The notes under the pieces are model-generated. The model worked only from the letters and a program-made list of their open reading frames with translations. It did no database searches and had not been told where the DNA came from. 64,000 nt of DNA from Sphaerosporella brunnea (taxonomy: Eukaryota > Ascomycota > Pezizomycetes > Pezizales > Pyronemataceae), in the NCBI GenBank assembly GCA_008704415.1, contig VXIS01000009.1:186001-250000 (forward strand), in the 5' to 3' direction. Below are positions 33,152-43,778 of the stretch, piece by piece. The translations under genes and the position numbers were made by a program. How positions within the stretch are numbered: position 1 is the stretch's first letter; each line of letters begins with the position of its first letter.

Positions 33152-35333
33152 CATCGTTGTCGGGTTTGTCGACGCGTCGTTGACGCGTTTGTGTTTGCTT
33201 GTGGCGTATTTCAGCCGTTGACTGTGCGGCTGACGATGATGCCTGCGCATGCATGCAGGCTGACTGTCTGGTGTGGCTGGGGTCATTGTGGCGATGCGAA
33301 CTGACACCCATGGCGTGGGGATGCGGCACGGAACATTGTGCCGGGAGAACCGATGCAGGGCACGGAGAGACGACGATGCTGGAGCGGACATGTTTGATCG
33401 GAATGGGACCGTCTGTGGCTGAGTGGCGTGCTGTGGCGCAGAATGACTGAATCGGCGTCAATCAGTGTGATCAACTGACGACGAATAGGCTGCCGAAAAG
33501 ACTTATCCGATCTGCGAAGCCGCATGCAGTGTTCAGCGGGCATTTCTGATTGTTTCTTCATGATTTGTTCATATTGCACAAGATGCGTCCGGTTGGTGGT
33601 GACAAGCGCCACAAGCGAGATAAGCGCGACGCTTAACCCGAACTCCCTATTCAGATGAGCACTGCACGCGCATATCGTTTCCCCCGTCGCTCCACTACAG
33701 GGGGTGCCATCCACTCGTGGTCGTGGCGCTTTACAGTCCTCAAATTCCGCAATTCATTGCGAAAACTGATGAGAAACTGTTTCGCGTTGTGCTGGTGGAC
33801 GTCTGTCCGTCAACGAAGACAGAGCGTATTTAAGGTGTTCTAGTGTATGTAGACGATTATGCTGACGAAACCAGCACACGTAATGAGCCTGGGCGTTGTG
33901 TAATTGACTTCTGTGCGGGAGCCAGAAACCCAGGTCGTTATCTTGGCTGCTGCGTGCTGAAGCCAGCAACGGCCGATGCAAGCCATGGCCCGGTCTTGAG
34001 TGGGTTGGGCTTCCAGAAACCGTGGAACTAAGCTTCGGCGAGAGTAGCGGCGAGGTTAATCACGGCTTAGGTGCCGGCAGAGCATGCCCCGCAACCAAGG
34101 TTTCAGCACATTGGCGTCGTCGACCAGGGAAAACTATCATCATGGCGATCGTGTTTTGGCGAATTTTTGGACGCGTGGTGGGAACGATGCGAGCCAATCG
34201 TGCAGTGCATAGCCGGAGGGTATTAGGTAAGGTCCCGCCAATGTCCGTCGGGATGGCTGTGCCTGACTTTTGAGTGGACTTCGAAGGGGTACGAACCATG
34301 GAACCGGCTCCCCCGAACGTCCGGATCCAAGCCATGAAGCGCTGCAGGATTGCGTATTCCATTTGCACCACTTCTTGTAAGCAATATCATGCGAGGAGTG
34401 CCTGACGTGTACGGTGCGATGCAACGTCCAGTGCCGCATGATGGTGAACCCAGCGAATATGGATAACAATCTGGCCGGTTCGGAGTGCTGTCCAGCGGGT
34501 CGGAGCCCTCAGATTGCATATGTCAAATGTGACAGACTCCCTTAATGGCCAATGCGCTGCGTTCGCGAAGACGGTCGCCTCACGAAGGCGGTCATAACGA
34601 GAGGAAGGGACTAATATAGACAGAGAAGGGCCTCACTGACGCGCTATGTCTCACGACGCAGGGTTGGCTAACTTGGGCCATAGCTGTGAGGCCTAGTGGG
34701 GAATGGGCCGAAGAACGCGGTGCGGCCCGATCGGGGACCTGGTGTATGGATTTGTGATCAGACGCAGCGAGCGCAGTTCTTGGTTGACCCCACCCGAAGT
34801 TGTCAAGCAACGAAAATCACGTGTACAGCGCAGGCACTCAAGGCGTGCTTATCACTTCCGGCTAGAACGAACAAACTGGACAGTTTGAAATAGAAATGAC
34901 AAATAGGTCTTTACCTACTGGGCAACGACGACAAAAGGAATGGAAAGCTGCTTTGCCTACTGGGCGGCGACTACAAAAGGAATGGAGGCGAAACAAGGAC
35001 TGCGAGATATGAAAATAGAACCTCCAACCAACTCAGAGGCAACGCCACCCCCTACCGGTCATGGGAATGATATTGCCGTGTATACCCCTCGCTCCCAACG
35101 CCACGATACGTCGGATCTGGGTAATGATGAGGGTCATTGGATCTCCCAGGATAACCACCTTCCGGATTCCTAGGAAACCGGAAGCTACTAGAGCTCTCAT
35201 GCATCACATAGTTATCGTGCGACTTTGTCGCAGCGTTGCGCGAGTCTTTGAGCGCCTGGCGATGCCCCTTGTCCAGCGTGATGGGATATTGCTCCGCAAA
35301 GTGGCGGCGCCCACCATAATGCCTACGTCAGAA
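33152..35333. other. No recognised gene
   Basis: The plus-strand reading at about 33700-34030, in one frame apart from a stop near 33835, contains VVLVDVCPSTKTER and VYVDDYADETSTRNEPG. It looks like remnants of a protein, but I cannot name it. Elsewhere only short ORFs occur. Confidence 0.4.
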
Positions 35334-35849
35334 TCAGCAACCGCAGACCAAGCAGACAAAAAAAAAACTGCAGCAGCCATACCTCTGCGCTTCCCGGGCT
35401 GCATCTGCGGCAGCCGGTAAAAGGAACTCATGCTGGTCGGGCTCCAAGCCCTCATTCCACATCGTTGTCGGCGGCTTCCGCGAGCCCCATGCCGCCGCTG
35501 ACGACTGCAACTCCTGCCGCAGCTGGTTGGTGTACACTCCCCTGGTGGCCCCAGCTGAGACCTGCGCTTCTTTGTAGCTGTAATAGTCGCTTGCCTGTTG
35601 CCCCGTGAACCCCTGTGCAACGATTGCGCCAGTTGGCTTTGGGATGGGGCCGTAGTCATCGCTCGCGTAGTGGTTGGGGTCTGAATAGCCCGACCGGGCC
35701 CTCCAATGCTCGGAGGGAGCGGCGGTGCCGTAGGAGTGCGCGTTCTGGGCTTGGTAGTCGCGGGGATGGCTCCCGCGCCGGTTATGGTCGCGATTGGGAA
35801 TAGTGGGATCAGGTGAGGGAACGCTACTGGGGCGGTGGTAGTTTGACAT
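35334..35849 (-). CDS. Small Tyr/Pro/Gln-rich protein with cysteine-rich hydrophobic tail (CYSTM-like)
   Basis: The ATG at 35849 (MSNYHRPSSVPSPDP) gives 171 aa; ten more codons are open upstream but the first ATG there is in a weak leader. The body is disordered and rich in Tyr, Ser, Pro and Gln (GYSDPNHYASDDYGP). A mildly helical part follows (GVYTNQLRQELQSSAAAW). The last 17 residues are RYGCCSFFFVCLVCGC plus stop. A hydrophobic, cysteine-studded extreme C-terminus is the form of CYSTM-type tail modules, which associate with the plasma membrane and are linked to stress tolerance in eukaryotes. That is an inference from form only. A TATA-like ATAAAAAC lies about 90 bp upstream on the minus strand. 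Because the tail is encoded beside a run of eight or nine A (plus strand 35360-35368), a one-base slip would replace it. Confidence 0.55.
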   Translation of the reverse strand: MSNYHRPSSVPSPDPTIPNRDHNRRGSHPRDYQAQNAHSYGTAAPSEHWRARSGYSDPNHYASDDYGPIPKPTGAIVAQGFTGQQASDYYSYKEAQVSAGATRGVYTNQLRQELQSSAAAWGSRKPPTTMWNEGLEPDQHEFLLPAAADAAREAQRYGCCSFFFVCLVCGC

Positions 35850-36531
35850 GGTGAAATGTTGATGCAGGTTGCGTTTCAATATCTGTTGTGGTTCCGCCGA
35901 TGGTTCTTTGGGAATGTGGAACTCTGAAGGTGATGTTTTTATCTGTCCGGCGGCACGTTTGAAGGATGGGTCCGATTTTGAATGCGAGATTCCAATGCCC
36001 AGTGAAACATGATGTTATGCGGTAGTTAGTCGTTGAAAGGAACCTTCAAAAGACTTAAGGGTGACATCAAGGATTGCGATTGAGTTGCAATTGCGGTGGT
36101 ACATTCAAAAGCATTATTTTTCGACCATGGAAGTGAGTTAAGGTTATGCGGGGGAGTAGGCGTCTGTTTGACCTCTGGCACGGAATTGGACTACCATATC
36201 TGACTGCATAGCAGGCACGTGGCAATAGTACAAATATATTTTGTGGGTAATGAACTGGAGGCGTGCAAGCTACAAACTATCGCCTCGACCGCAAACGGTG
36301 AGTGGAGACGTGATGATATGTGTCGCGGAAACGCCGCAAAAACATCCTCTCAGCGCCCTCACCCGATCCCAGAATGTCGTCTTCTCCGCGCCTGTTGTCG
36401 CCCACCGAGACCCCGAAGCGCCGCAAGCGCCCCGCGATGGGCGAGGTGGAGATTAAGAACGGCCGCGCGTCGGAAGCACAATTTCAAACTAGAGTGAAGC
36501 TCAACAGGGTCTTCTTTCCCCGCTGATTCTG

Positions 36532-36581
<50 letters not shown>

Positions 36582-36674
36582 TGGGAATCTCGTTTACCCA
36601 TTCATGCGCGTCACTAAATAGATGACGAGGCATTTGGCTACCCTCTCGTTCGCTCCTCTTGCCGGCGCCATATC
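35850..36674. other. No secure gene
   Basis: A plus-strand ORF at 36320-36526 starts MSRKRRKNIL and has SSSPRLLSPTETPKRRKRP, a plausible nuclear-protein-like start, but it stops after 68 codons and has no partner. Otherwise nothing was seen. Confidence 0.35.
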
Positions 36675-37052
36675 TCATACTTTGTATCCCGTCCTCCAGG
36701 CGGGCGAGTACAGCACATCCCCGATACTAGTGGTAGTAGTCAGTCTAGAAGACGGAGGTTTAGGGTTCCAGTCCGAAGGTTTGAAGGCTACGATTCGCGA
36801 CAAAGCAGGGTACGAGGAAAGATGCGAAGCCAGCGAGTCCAGGTCTATGGAGCCGAGCGGGGTAAGGTGTACCTGGGCGTCTGCGGAAATGGGGGTGAGA
36901 AGAGATGTGAGGACGGGGTCCCCGAGCTGGTGGAGGGTGGAGAGTTTGTTGGCAGGAGCAAAGACCCCCGAGCAAAGCGCTTTTGCGATCCCGACGGCGA
37001 TCCTCTCTTTGCCGATGGAGTAGGTGCCGGCAAGTGATATTGGGCTTGTCAA
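36675..37052 (-). pseudogene. PSO2/SNM1-family DRMBL domain, orphan fragment
   Basis: The 125-aa minus-strand reading begins ISLAGTYSIGKERIAVGIAK, then ALCSGVFAPANKL, DPVLTSLLT, AQVHLTPLGSI and ALSRIVAFKPSDWNPK. This is the DRMBL (DNA-repair metallo-beta-lactamase) domain in its proper order: YSIGKE-R, a short strand, DP, the VH-x-(V/L)PL strand and the final F-x-P-(S/T)-GW-like element. In PSO2/SNM1/Artemis proteins DRMBL follows a metallo-beta-lactamase nuclease domain and acts in interstrand-crosslink repair. No such nuclease domain lies upstream (37053-37750). The reading opens at a possible acceptor (GACAAG) and ends soon after the domain. It is therefore either a lone exon of a broken gene or a captured fragment. 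The full-length PSO2 of this fungus is expected elsewhere. Confidence 0.72.
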
Positions 37053-37450
37053 TGGTCTGGAAGCTATCGATCGCTTCCACGAGGCCTATCCGGACAAGTC
37101 GGGGCCTCTCGTTGGCATATATTTCCGTATTGGCGCTGTTATGGTGACATCAGCATCGCCATCGCCCCACGCGCCTAAATCCCCCGCGTCGGCTTTCGCG
37201 CTCCACCCGCGGCGTCTCGACGTATAAACGTAGATTTCGCCGCGCAATTGTTCTTCGCCGGGACCGAATCACCCATGGCCGATTGACAGGCAGTCACGTC
37301 GGCCATTCTATGTTGCTCGGGCCCGTAGAATAAAGCGGGTTCGTAGAGCTTACCCACGACGTATCACTCGTGCAAAAGTGGGTTAATTTCCGTGTTTCGC
37401 CCAAGTGTTCAATGTAGACATAAAGTCACCGACCACTTCACAGTGTATAT
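37053..37450. other. No recognised gene
   Basis: No metallo-beta-lactamase motif (HxHxDH) or other coding signal is visible upstream of the DRMBL fragment. Confidence 0.5.
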
Positions 37451-37452
37451 TA

Positions 37453-37588
37453 GTGGATGATGATATAAGATAAGAGATATGCCTAAACCGGTAAGGTCGC
37501 CAGCTCTCGCCACACCGCTCACTGGTCATCACTCGACATAAGCACCTTACCGGTTTAGGCATATCACTTATCTTATCTCATCATCCAC
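37453..37588. mobile_element. Tc1/mariner-type foldback MITE
   Basis: The 136-bp element is flanked by TA on both sides (37451-37452 and 37589-37590). Its two arms of about 42 bp are nearly perfect inverted repeats beginning GTGGATGATGA and ending at CCGGTAAGG / CCTTACCGG. They leave a central spacer of about 50 bp. The arms contain GATAAG motifs. A decayed single arm (GTTATCTTATCGCATCATACACTA) occurs at 41281-41304. No coding capacity. Mobilisation would need a Tc1-type transposase elsewhere. Confidence 0.85.
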
Positions 37589-37695
37589 TATCTACGATCA
37601 AGTTGTCAGGGACTTTAGATTTGAATCCTGTTTGACATGACTCCTTGAAGTCACGTGTCGCCATTGAATACAACAAACGACCCGCAAGGCAGATA

Positions 37696-37701
37696 TAAAC
37701 C
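37696..37701 (+). promoter_or_regulatory. TATA box of F-box-like paralogue 2
   Basis: TATAAA lies 58 bp before the ATG, within a leader that matches that of paralogue 1 nearly base for base near the start codon. Confidence 0.75.
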
Positions 37702-37758
37702 CGCGCCAGTCTCCAAACCGTCGCAAACCTCTTCCCAACCAACCAACGAACTTACACC

Positions 37759-38849
37759 ATGGCAACGCTGAGCACCATCCCTCCCGAGCTCCACATCGAA
37801 ATCCTCAGCAGGCTGCCCGATTTACGCTCACTCGCGGCAGCAGTATTGACGTCACGTGCCATCTACAAAGCATTCACCATCGCGCGGCACGATGTGATGG
37901 AACGCGTTCTAAACGCGGATATCCCGCTAGCCTCCATCGTCGGCGAAATTGATTGTCTTTTACCGCAGGACTGCGTCGCAGCGCTGCAGGACCGCTCGAG
38001 CAGCGTTCGTGGCAAAGCCCTCGACATGCTGTGTGTCCACCAAGGATTCGTCAGTGGCTGGTGTCGCCGGTTCTGCGAGGACACTCTGACGGCGCTGCCC
38101 TCTCAGCATCAGGGTCCTGCTTCGCCGTCAGAACGTCTCAGGATCCAGCGCGCATTCTATCGGTTCTGGGCGTTATCGCGTGCCATCGCGGCTTCCGGAA
38201 TAAAGCAGCCCAGCATCAGTGACGATTTGTCGTTCGCCAAAACCTACATGCTGCGCTACAGCCTGTGGGAAATCGCCGAACTCACGCTGATCTGCCGGTA
38301 TATCCACCAAAAACTGGAGCGCTTGTGTTTCTTGCACGGAAGGCTGGTGACGGATGAAAACATTCGCAGTTGTTTCTTGAGCTATTACGGCAGGCCGCCC
38401 CCCCCCCCCCCCCGCGAGTTCCTCCAGTACTGACGACTGCAACTACAGAAGACACAGCCAACGAACTCACAGTATACTCGCTCGCCCTGCTAGACCTGCC
38501 GACGCTGCACTCGATGCTATTCTCACCCCAAACCACAACAAGCATCCTCGATACACACCTCTCGACGCAACTCAGCTGCTACCGCACCTGGCCGAGCCTC
38601 TTCACCGCGGACCGGTCGAACCGCGACCGCGATCCCACCGTCTTCCCGCCGCGCCGCATTTGTACGCGCCGCGACGTGCCCTCCGACGAGTACGACGAAT
38701 GTTTGCGCGACTATGCGGAGGACGTCGTCACGGTGCTGGGAGTGGAACGTGGTGAATACTGGCTCGAGGATGACCTGGTGCGGTATGACCTGGCGCTTTG
38801 GGACGATAGTCGTTTGGAGAGGCTGGGGTTGTTTCTGCCGGTGGCGTAG
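37759..38849 (+). CDS. F-box-like protein (paralogue 2), splicing uncertain
   Basis: The first open frame runs from the ATG at 37759 (MATLSTIPPELHIEILSRLP) to a TGA at 38431-38433. The conserved C-terminal part (LTADRSNRDRDP-like, then YDLALWDDSRLERLGLFLP) is in another frame and ends at 38849. As in paralogue 1, an intron must join them. The branch (TACTGAC) and acceptor (CTACAG, ending 38448) are conserved. The paralogue-1 donor position reads AC instead of GT, and a run of 16 C (38398-38413) has expanded inside the intron. Phase-compatible donors are GT at 38369 or 38372, or a GC at 38390 (GC-AG, 59 nt). If none is used the product is a 224-aa truncated protein. The F-box-like start, the helical middle and the inferred adaptor role are as for paralogue 1. 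It may be in transition to a pseudogene. Confidence 0.68.
38398..38413 (+). repeat. C16 homopolymer
   Basis: Sixteen C in a row at the inferred intron of F-box-like paralogue 2. The run is absent from paralogue 1. Confidence 0.9.
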
Positions 38850-41460
38850 TGTATTTAGATATTCAGCCACGTCGCATGTTTGAATTGTCGATGCGATTAA
38901 TGACCCCGTGACGGGTATGGTGCGCCGCACTGCAAACCTGGACGTTCGCCAGTTTGGTGCTTCCCGGTTGATGCCCGCTCTGTTTGGGAAGGGTCTTCGT
39001 CGGGCGCGCTCTTGTGAGGAAAGAATCCCCGCCGTGCGAAACCGTCCGAATTGATCAAACCACGCGGCGATAAGATCGCAAAAATCACTGTCATCGACCA
39101 TGTGGAGGGGTAGTGGGCGCAGACTATTTCCCCATTTCTAGAGACTACGTCGACATTGCCCGGTCAGACTGGCCGCAGTCTGCGCGCCACCGAAAACTTT
39201 CTGATTAGAGGACGAAAAAACCAAACGAAGTGCTTTTGCGCGAGGGTTTGCGTGTTCAAGCTCAGACAACTTCCGAATGCAAAGGTGTGTCAGGAGATAA
39301 TTGAGAGACCGCGTTGCCATTCTGCCAGGATACCACCATGCACTGAAGCCAATCGAATGTTCCGAGGCTGCTCAAAGATATACGCCCCCCAAAACTTCTC
39401 CTATCCACTACCAGCTCTTCGAACGATGCTTCCGCAGTGTCTGGGGTTGGCCGAAAGCGTCGGGAAATTCTTCCGCAGAGTTGAGAGGATTGTGGATGCT
39501 TACTGCAGTGGAGATATTCACGGCACGACGGAATTTGAAAATAAAGTCCACAAGAGCCACCGGCGAGTGACGGTATCCACCTGGAATCGGGATGAAGCAA
39601 ATGAATACTGTATTAACTCAAGTATAAAAGACACCCCCCCCCCCCCCAATTTTAAGAATAGCGCTGTGTCGGCGCGCGCCAAATCGGACGCGCGCTAGCG
39701 TGGCCTGGCGCGACAACGCCATGTCAAGACTCCAAAAATCGATCATGATGCCGATTGGGAGGCTGAATGCCAGCGAGAAAAGACAGATCTTCTGAGGTCT
39801 CTACTGAACGTCATCTCTCTCACAGCTATGAACTCTATACCATCCGGTTTGAGGCCTGAAAGTGGCGCTACAAGTGCTGTTCCTAAACAGTTTCTATTTT
39901 CGTTTCAGCTTCCGAAACCACTAGTATTCCTCTAAAGCTCCCATCGTGAACCGCGTCGGCGGTCACCAGCAGCGGCTCGCCCGCCTCCGCGATCACCAGT
40001 GACGATTCGCCTGAACAAGCGGGCGTGGCAACGCCGCGAGGAAAAGGCAGGGGAGTGCAGGCAGGCGATGAGTCCATCTTGATTTGCCATGACTGCCAGG
40101 GATGCTTCGGCTGATGCTAGCATTCTTCTACCGCTCCCGTTATGAACCACTACTCACCCGCCTCGGCGATCACGAGTAACGACACTACGTGGCCCGAGCT
40201 CGGCGCCACCTCTACCCAGCCACAGACGCAGTGCAAGGCTCATGGGACCGGCGCGGCAGTATATTGTGGCGGATATTTTTCCCACGTTGAGTGATACTGA
40301 GTTTGAGGACGAGGTTGAGGATGATGGGATTGCGTATTGTTGGAGGAGCCCATCGGTAAAAAAAAGAAAAATGGACAACAGAACAAAGCGTCCAGTGAAA
40401 CACGACATCACGGGGAAATGGTTTGACCACTATGATGAAACATCTCGACTGGGCGCACCGTGGCCTGCTATAAAAAGACGTCTTTGACACCGGTTCCTGC
40501 ACCCAAAGCTTTTACCGGACCACCACTGCGAAAGACCCACACCTTGGAGCCATTTGCGGGGTGCTTCGAACGTGGTAGGTTGCACGCGCAGCACTTCAAT
40601 GAAGCTCAGAGGATCTGTGTCGCTTTGCTGGAATTCTTCCACGAACGCCTGTCCGGACAACCTGGCGCTGCTTCTGAGATATCGCGGCGAGCGCCTCCAC
40701 GGGCAGCATCGATGTTCGCCGCAAATGCCGCGGAAAAGGTAGTGGTGCTGTGGGGTGGTGATTGCGGCCGAATCCAAACGAATCCCTCTGCAGCGGAAAT
40801 GTATTGCGGCCAAATGATCTTAAAGTGATACCCGCAGATAGCTGATGAAGCGATAACATAAGAGACATGCCCGATCTGGCTAGCTTGCAATACTTGAATG
40901 TGAACTCCCGCTCAATTATCATTTTAAAAATCAGAAAAAAATACAAAAAAGAAAGAGACTACGACGCTTGTAAACCCAACGTTGAATTCCGGGATTCCGG
41001 TAATTTTTGTTCCTTTGAGCACCTGCGTGGAGCAGTCGCCCGCTTTTAACGCTTCTCGAGTCATCAAAGTCTCGGTAAAGCTTCGCAATATCTGGTGCTT
41101 CCTGCCGGGTCTTGCGCCGTGGGAAGGTCGTTTTTCTGTTCACAATAACTTGCAAAAGCCAAACGCAAGGTATCTTTTGCAGCGCAGTCCCTATCCGGGT
41201 AAATTGTTGCAGCGAAAGGCGTCGCCGCGCTGATGTTCACAGAGAATCACTCGGGTAGACAGGCCATATTGGGTATATCTGTTATCTTATCGCATCATAC
41301 ACTATGTGCCGGTCAGACACTTTATCTCCTAAACACCGCGAACTAAGACGGGCCTGAAATGCACATCTCCGTGGCCTGCGTGTCAATTTTCTGGCGTGAT
41401 TGCTGGATTCACCATCATCTGGGTCGTCCAATCCAGATCGTTACAGTTGTCCGTTTTGAC
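38850..41460. other. No secure gene
   Basis: A run of about 15 C lies near 39634. A plus-strand ORF at 40242-40487 (81 aa; LSDTEFEDEVEDDGIAYCW, then VKKRKMDNRTKRPVKHD) and an overlapping one in another frame at 40460-40828 (122 aa) are protein-like and could belong together, but I found no intron in phase. TATAAAAAG lies near 40471. At 41281-41304 there is a single decayed arm of the foldback MITE seen at 37.45 kb. Confidence 0.4.
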
Positions 41461-41466
41461 GTGGTG

Positions 41467-41545
41467 TGAGAGATAAGATGCATAGATAAGATCTGGTCGG
41501 AGATCGCGGAGATCTGAGGATGAGATAAGATGCAGAGATAAGATG
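41467..41545 (+). promoter_or_regulatory. Cluster of GATAAGAT motifs upstream of the kinase-like gene
   Basis: GATAAGAT occurs four times in 79 bp (GAGATAAGATGCA twice, each followed by AGATAAGAT). GATA is the core site of fungal GATA factors (nitrogen, iron or light control). The cluster is 180-260 bp before the start codon. It could also be MITE-derived, because the foldback arms carry the same motif. Confidence 0.5.
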
Positions 41546-41726
41546 TGAAGATAACGCTGCTGACCAACATCGCAGGTGAGTCAGCCGTTGCTGTGGCAAC
41601 CGGCCACACTGTGTTTGTTGACATCGCCTCGCTGATCGCACGCCAGACACGACAACCTCTGCTCCCTACAGCAACGACAATACCAACGCCCCCCACCGCC
41701 ACGCCATACACATCTCTCCTGCAACT

Positions 41727-42638
41727 ATGCCGCCGCAAATTTCGCCTCCCGCTTCGCCGCCAGCCAGCCGCAAACGCGCGCGAGACGATGCCCCCGACGA
41801 CGAACATCGCGCGAATCCGCGATACGACCTGCGCAAACGTCCGCGCATCGCCTACTTTGCGCCGCGCCGAAACGGAGTCCGCCACGAAATATGCCAACCA
41901 GTGCCCGCGAAACGCCGCGACGACGTGTTCCCCGTCCTAACGCCACCTGTCACCCCGCCTCCGCCGGCCTCGCCGCGCCCCTACACCGCGATTCCTCGCA
42001 TGCCGAACTTCACCTGCACCTTCGTGCGCGAAATTCAAACCACCTCGGCCGCAGCCGTGCTCCTGGTTGCGCTGCCGGACTCGACGCGGCGCGTTCTCAA
42101 GCTCTTCCCGCCGCCGCGCCCGTCGTGTCCCCGCGACCCGTTCCTGCGCGAATCCACCGCGTACGCCTCGCTGCAGCAGCACAGCGTCGCCAACGTCCCT
42201 CGCTGCCACGGCACGATCGAAATCACCGCGCTGCGCCGGCAGCTGCGCGGCAGCGCCGCCTGGCACAGCGCGTTCAAGCAGCACCAACGGCTCCGCGGCC
42301 TGCTGCTCGACTTCATACCCGACGCCACGACGCTGATGGCGGCGCCGGAGCGGCTGCTGCAGCGGCCGGCGCTGGTCGACGCCGTCGTCGCTGGCCTGGA
42401 GCGGATCCACCAGGCGGGCGTGCTCCACCAGGATACGCTCCCGCGGAACATCATGGTTGACGCGCACGACCGCGTGTGGTGGATCGACTTCGGATGCGCC
42501 CTGTCCACGGCTGCTGGCCGTATCGATCCGCGAGAGTTTGAGGCGGAGCTCGAGGCGATGCGGGACCTGCTGCGGGAGGATGTTGTCCCCGCCGCGCGGG
42601 AGGGAAGGACTCCGGAGTGGTGGATCATCGGGGCGTGA
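41727..42638 (+). CDS. Atypical protein-kinase-like protein
   Basis: A single 303-aa ORF. Residues 1-90 are disordered and proline/arginine-rich (PPQISPPASPPASRKRARDD, then RYDLRKRPR). A compact kinase fold follows. VLKLF with K125 is the candidate nucleotide-binding lysine, and FLRESTAYASL with E142 its likely partner. LLLDFIPDATTL is the hinge. The catalytic loop is HQDTLPRNIMV (H234, D236, N241), and IDFGCA (254-256 DFG) binds metal. The glycine loop is not recognisable and the C-lobe is very short, as in the RIO/aminoglycoside-phosphotransferase-like branch found in many copies in ascomycetes. All core catalytic residues are present, so it may be active; its substrate is unknown. A large antisense ORF (41937-42734) is a shadow of the GC-rich codons. 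A run of A follows the gene at about 42829. Confidence 0.78.
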   Translation: MPPQISPPASPPASRKRARDDAPDDEHRANPRYDLRKRPRIAYFAPRRNGVRHEICQPVPAKRRDDVFPVLTPPVTPPPPASPRPYTAIPRMPNFTCTFVREIQTTSAAAVLLVALPDSTRRVLKLFPPPRPSCPRDPFLRESTAYASLQQHSVANVPRCHGTIEITALRRQLRGSAAWHSAFKQHQRLRGLLLDFIPDATTLMAAPERLLQRPALVDAVVAGLERIHQAGVLHQDTLPRNIMVDAHDRVWWIDFGCALSTAAGRIDPREFEAELEAMRDLLREDVVPAAREGRTPEWWIIGA

Positions 42639-43778
42639 GCGAAATGGACCAGCGTGCGGCGACCCGGGCGAGCATTGCGCAGTGGCCTTCCCAGCCACCA
42701 CCATCCGATCCCCCGCGCGGACCATTTTCGCCACGCGGGATGCCGATCAGAGGCCTGACCGCGGGCCGAACGCGGACCAAAGAAGCATGGAACATTTGAA
42801 AATCGTCGCGTCAACGCTCAGAAAGCAGGGAAAAAAAAAAAAAAAACGACGGATCAATTCGGATTGGCAATAGGATGGCAGAAGGCTGTTGGCAGGTGGG
42901 TAGTGGTTGGGTGCGCGAACCGAAGGACGGGGGCACAGAGGGTGGGGTTTGTTGGACAGAGGAGGAAACGGAACTGCTGTAGAATAACATATTCTCGGGA
43001 AAGGACGGCGGCGGTGATGGTCAGGCGGGCGGTGCGTCCCAGGATTCAGGAACAGGACGACGGGGGCGGAGCAGGTTGGCCCGCGGGATTGACGAGCAAA
43101 GAACGGTTGGGCGAAGGACGGATCGAGGCCACTGTAGAATACGATATAGGCGGAGGCGGTGGTGGGGTCGAAACCAGGTGCGGAAATGGGGTACTCGAGC
43201 TATATAATCTTAAACAATAAACAAGAAAATCAAAAACAGACTTCGCGTGATGCGGGATTCGGCGAGCTATAGAGGTTCCATACTCGGCCGGCGCGACTTG
43301 CTGCTCATTCACCAGGTCGCGCAGTTGTCTGGCACATTCTATCCCCGCCCTCATGGGCTGCGGCATCGGCGGAGCACCCGCTTTGACGCCGCAACGGGCG
43401 TCCGGGGGAATCAGCATCTGGCGACACACATGCCGCCACCATTCTCGCAACCGCCGAAAACCACCCCGTTATCAACGCGCGATACGACGGCGCCGGGAAC
43501 CACACTGCGGACACGAAAACCAGGCTATCGTGTTTGGGCGAGCGTGAGAATGTGGCAATGTACCGCCGGGTGTCGTGCATCGCCCCCGCGGCTGCGCGCC
43601 GAGATTCGGGCGAAGGGTTCGGCGACATCTTGAGTGGCGTATACCCAGCATCGAAGAATCCGGTCGTGTCTCAACTAGGTAAACGGCAGCAGTCACCGGG
43701 ACCGTGGTGACGGATAGAAGGGGCGCGGCGGGTACTACGGCCAGGTCAATGGGGCCAGAAAATACAGGTCGGAAGTGA
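42639..43778. other. No secure gene
   Basis: On the minus strand an ORF starting MSPNPSPESRR at 43628, with RRYIATFSRSPKHDSLVFVS, is followed after a frame change by RQMLIPPDARCGVKAG and ECARQLRDLVNEQQVAPAEY down to about 43230. The two could be one small gene with a frameshift or intron near 43440. I do not recognise it. Confidence 0.35.

Noticed and set aside
38398..38433. Simple sequencing error in the C16 run as the sole cause of the frame change in F-box paralogue 2
   Set aside because: Paralogue 1 shows the same frame change without any C run, with a good branch and acceptor in both, so an intron is the better explanation. An error in the run cannot be excluded but is not needed.
40242..40828. 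Two-exon gene joining the ORFs at 40242-40487 and 40460-40828
   Set aside because: The only candidate splice pair (GTGGCC to CCAAAG) leaves the frames out of phase.
41937..42734. Long minus-strand ORF (265 aa) opposite the kinase-like gene
   Set aside because: It is arginine-rich and low in conserved pattern, and arises from the GC-rich third positions of the plus-strand gene, whose kinase motifs are in order.
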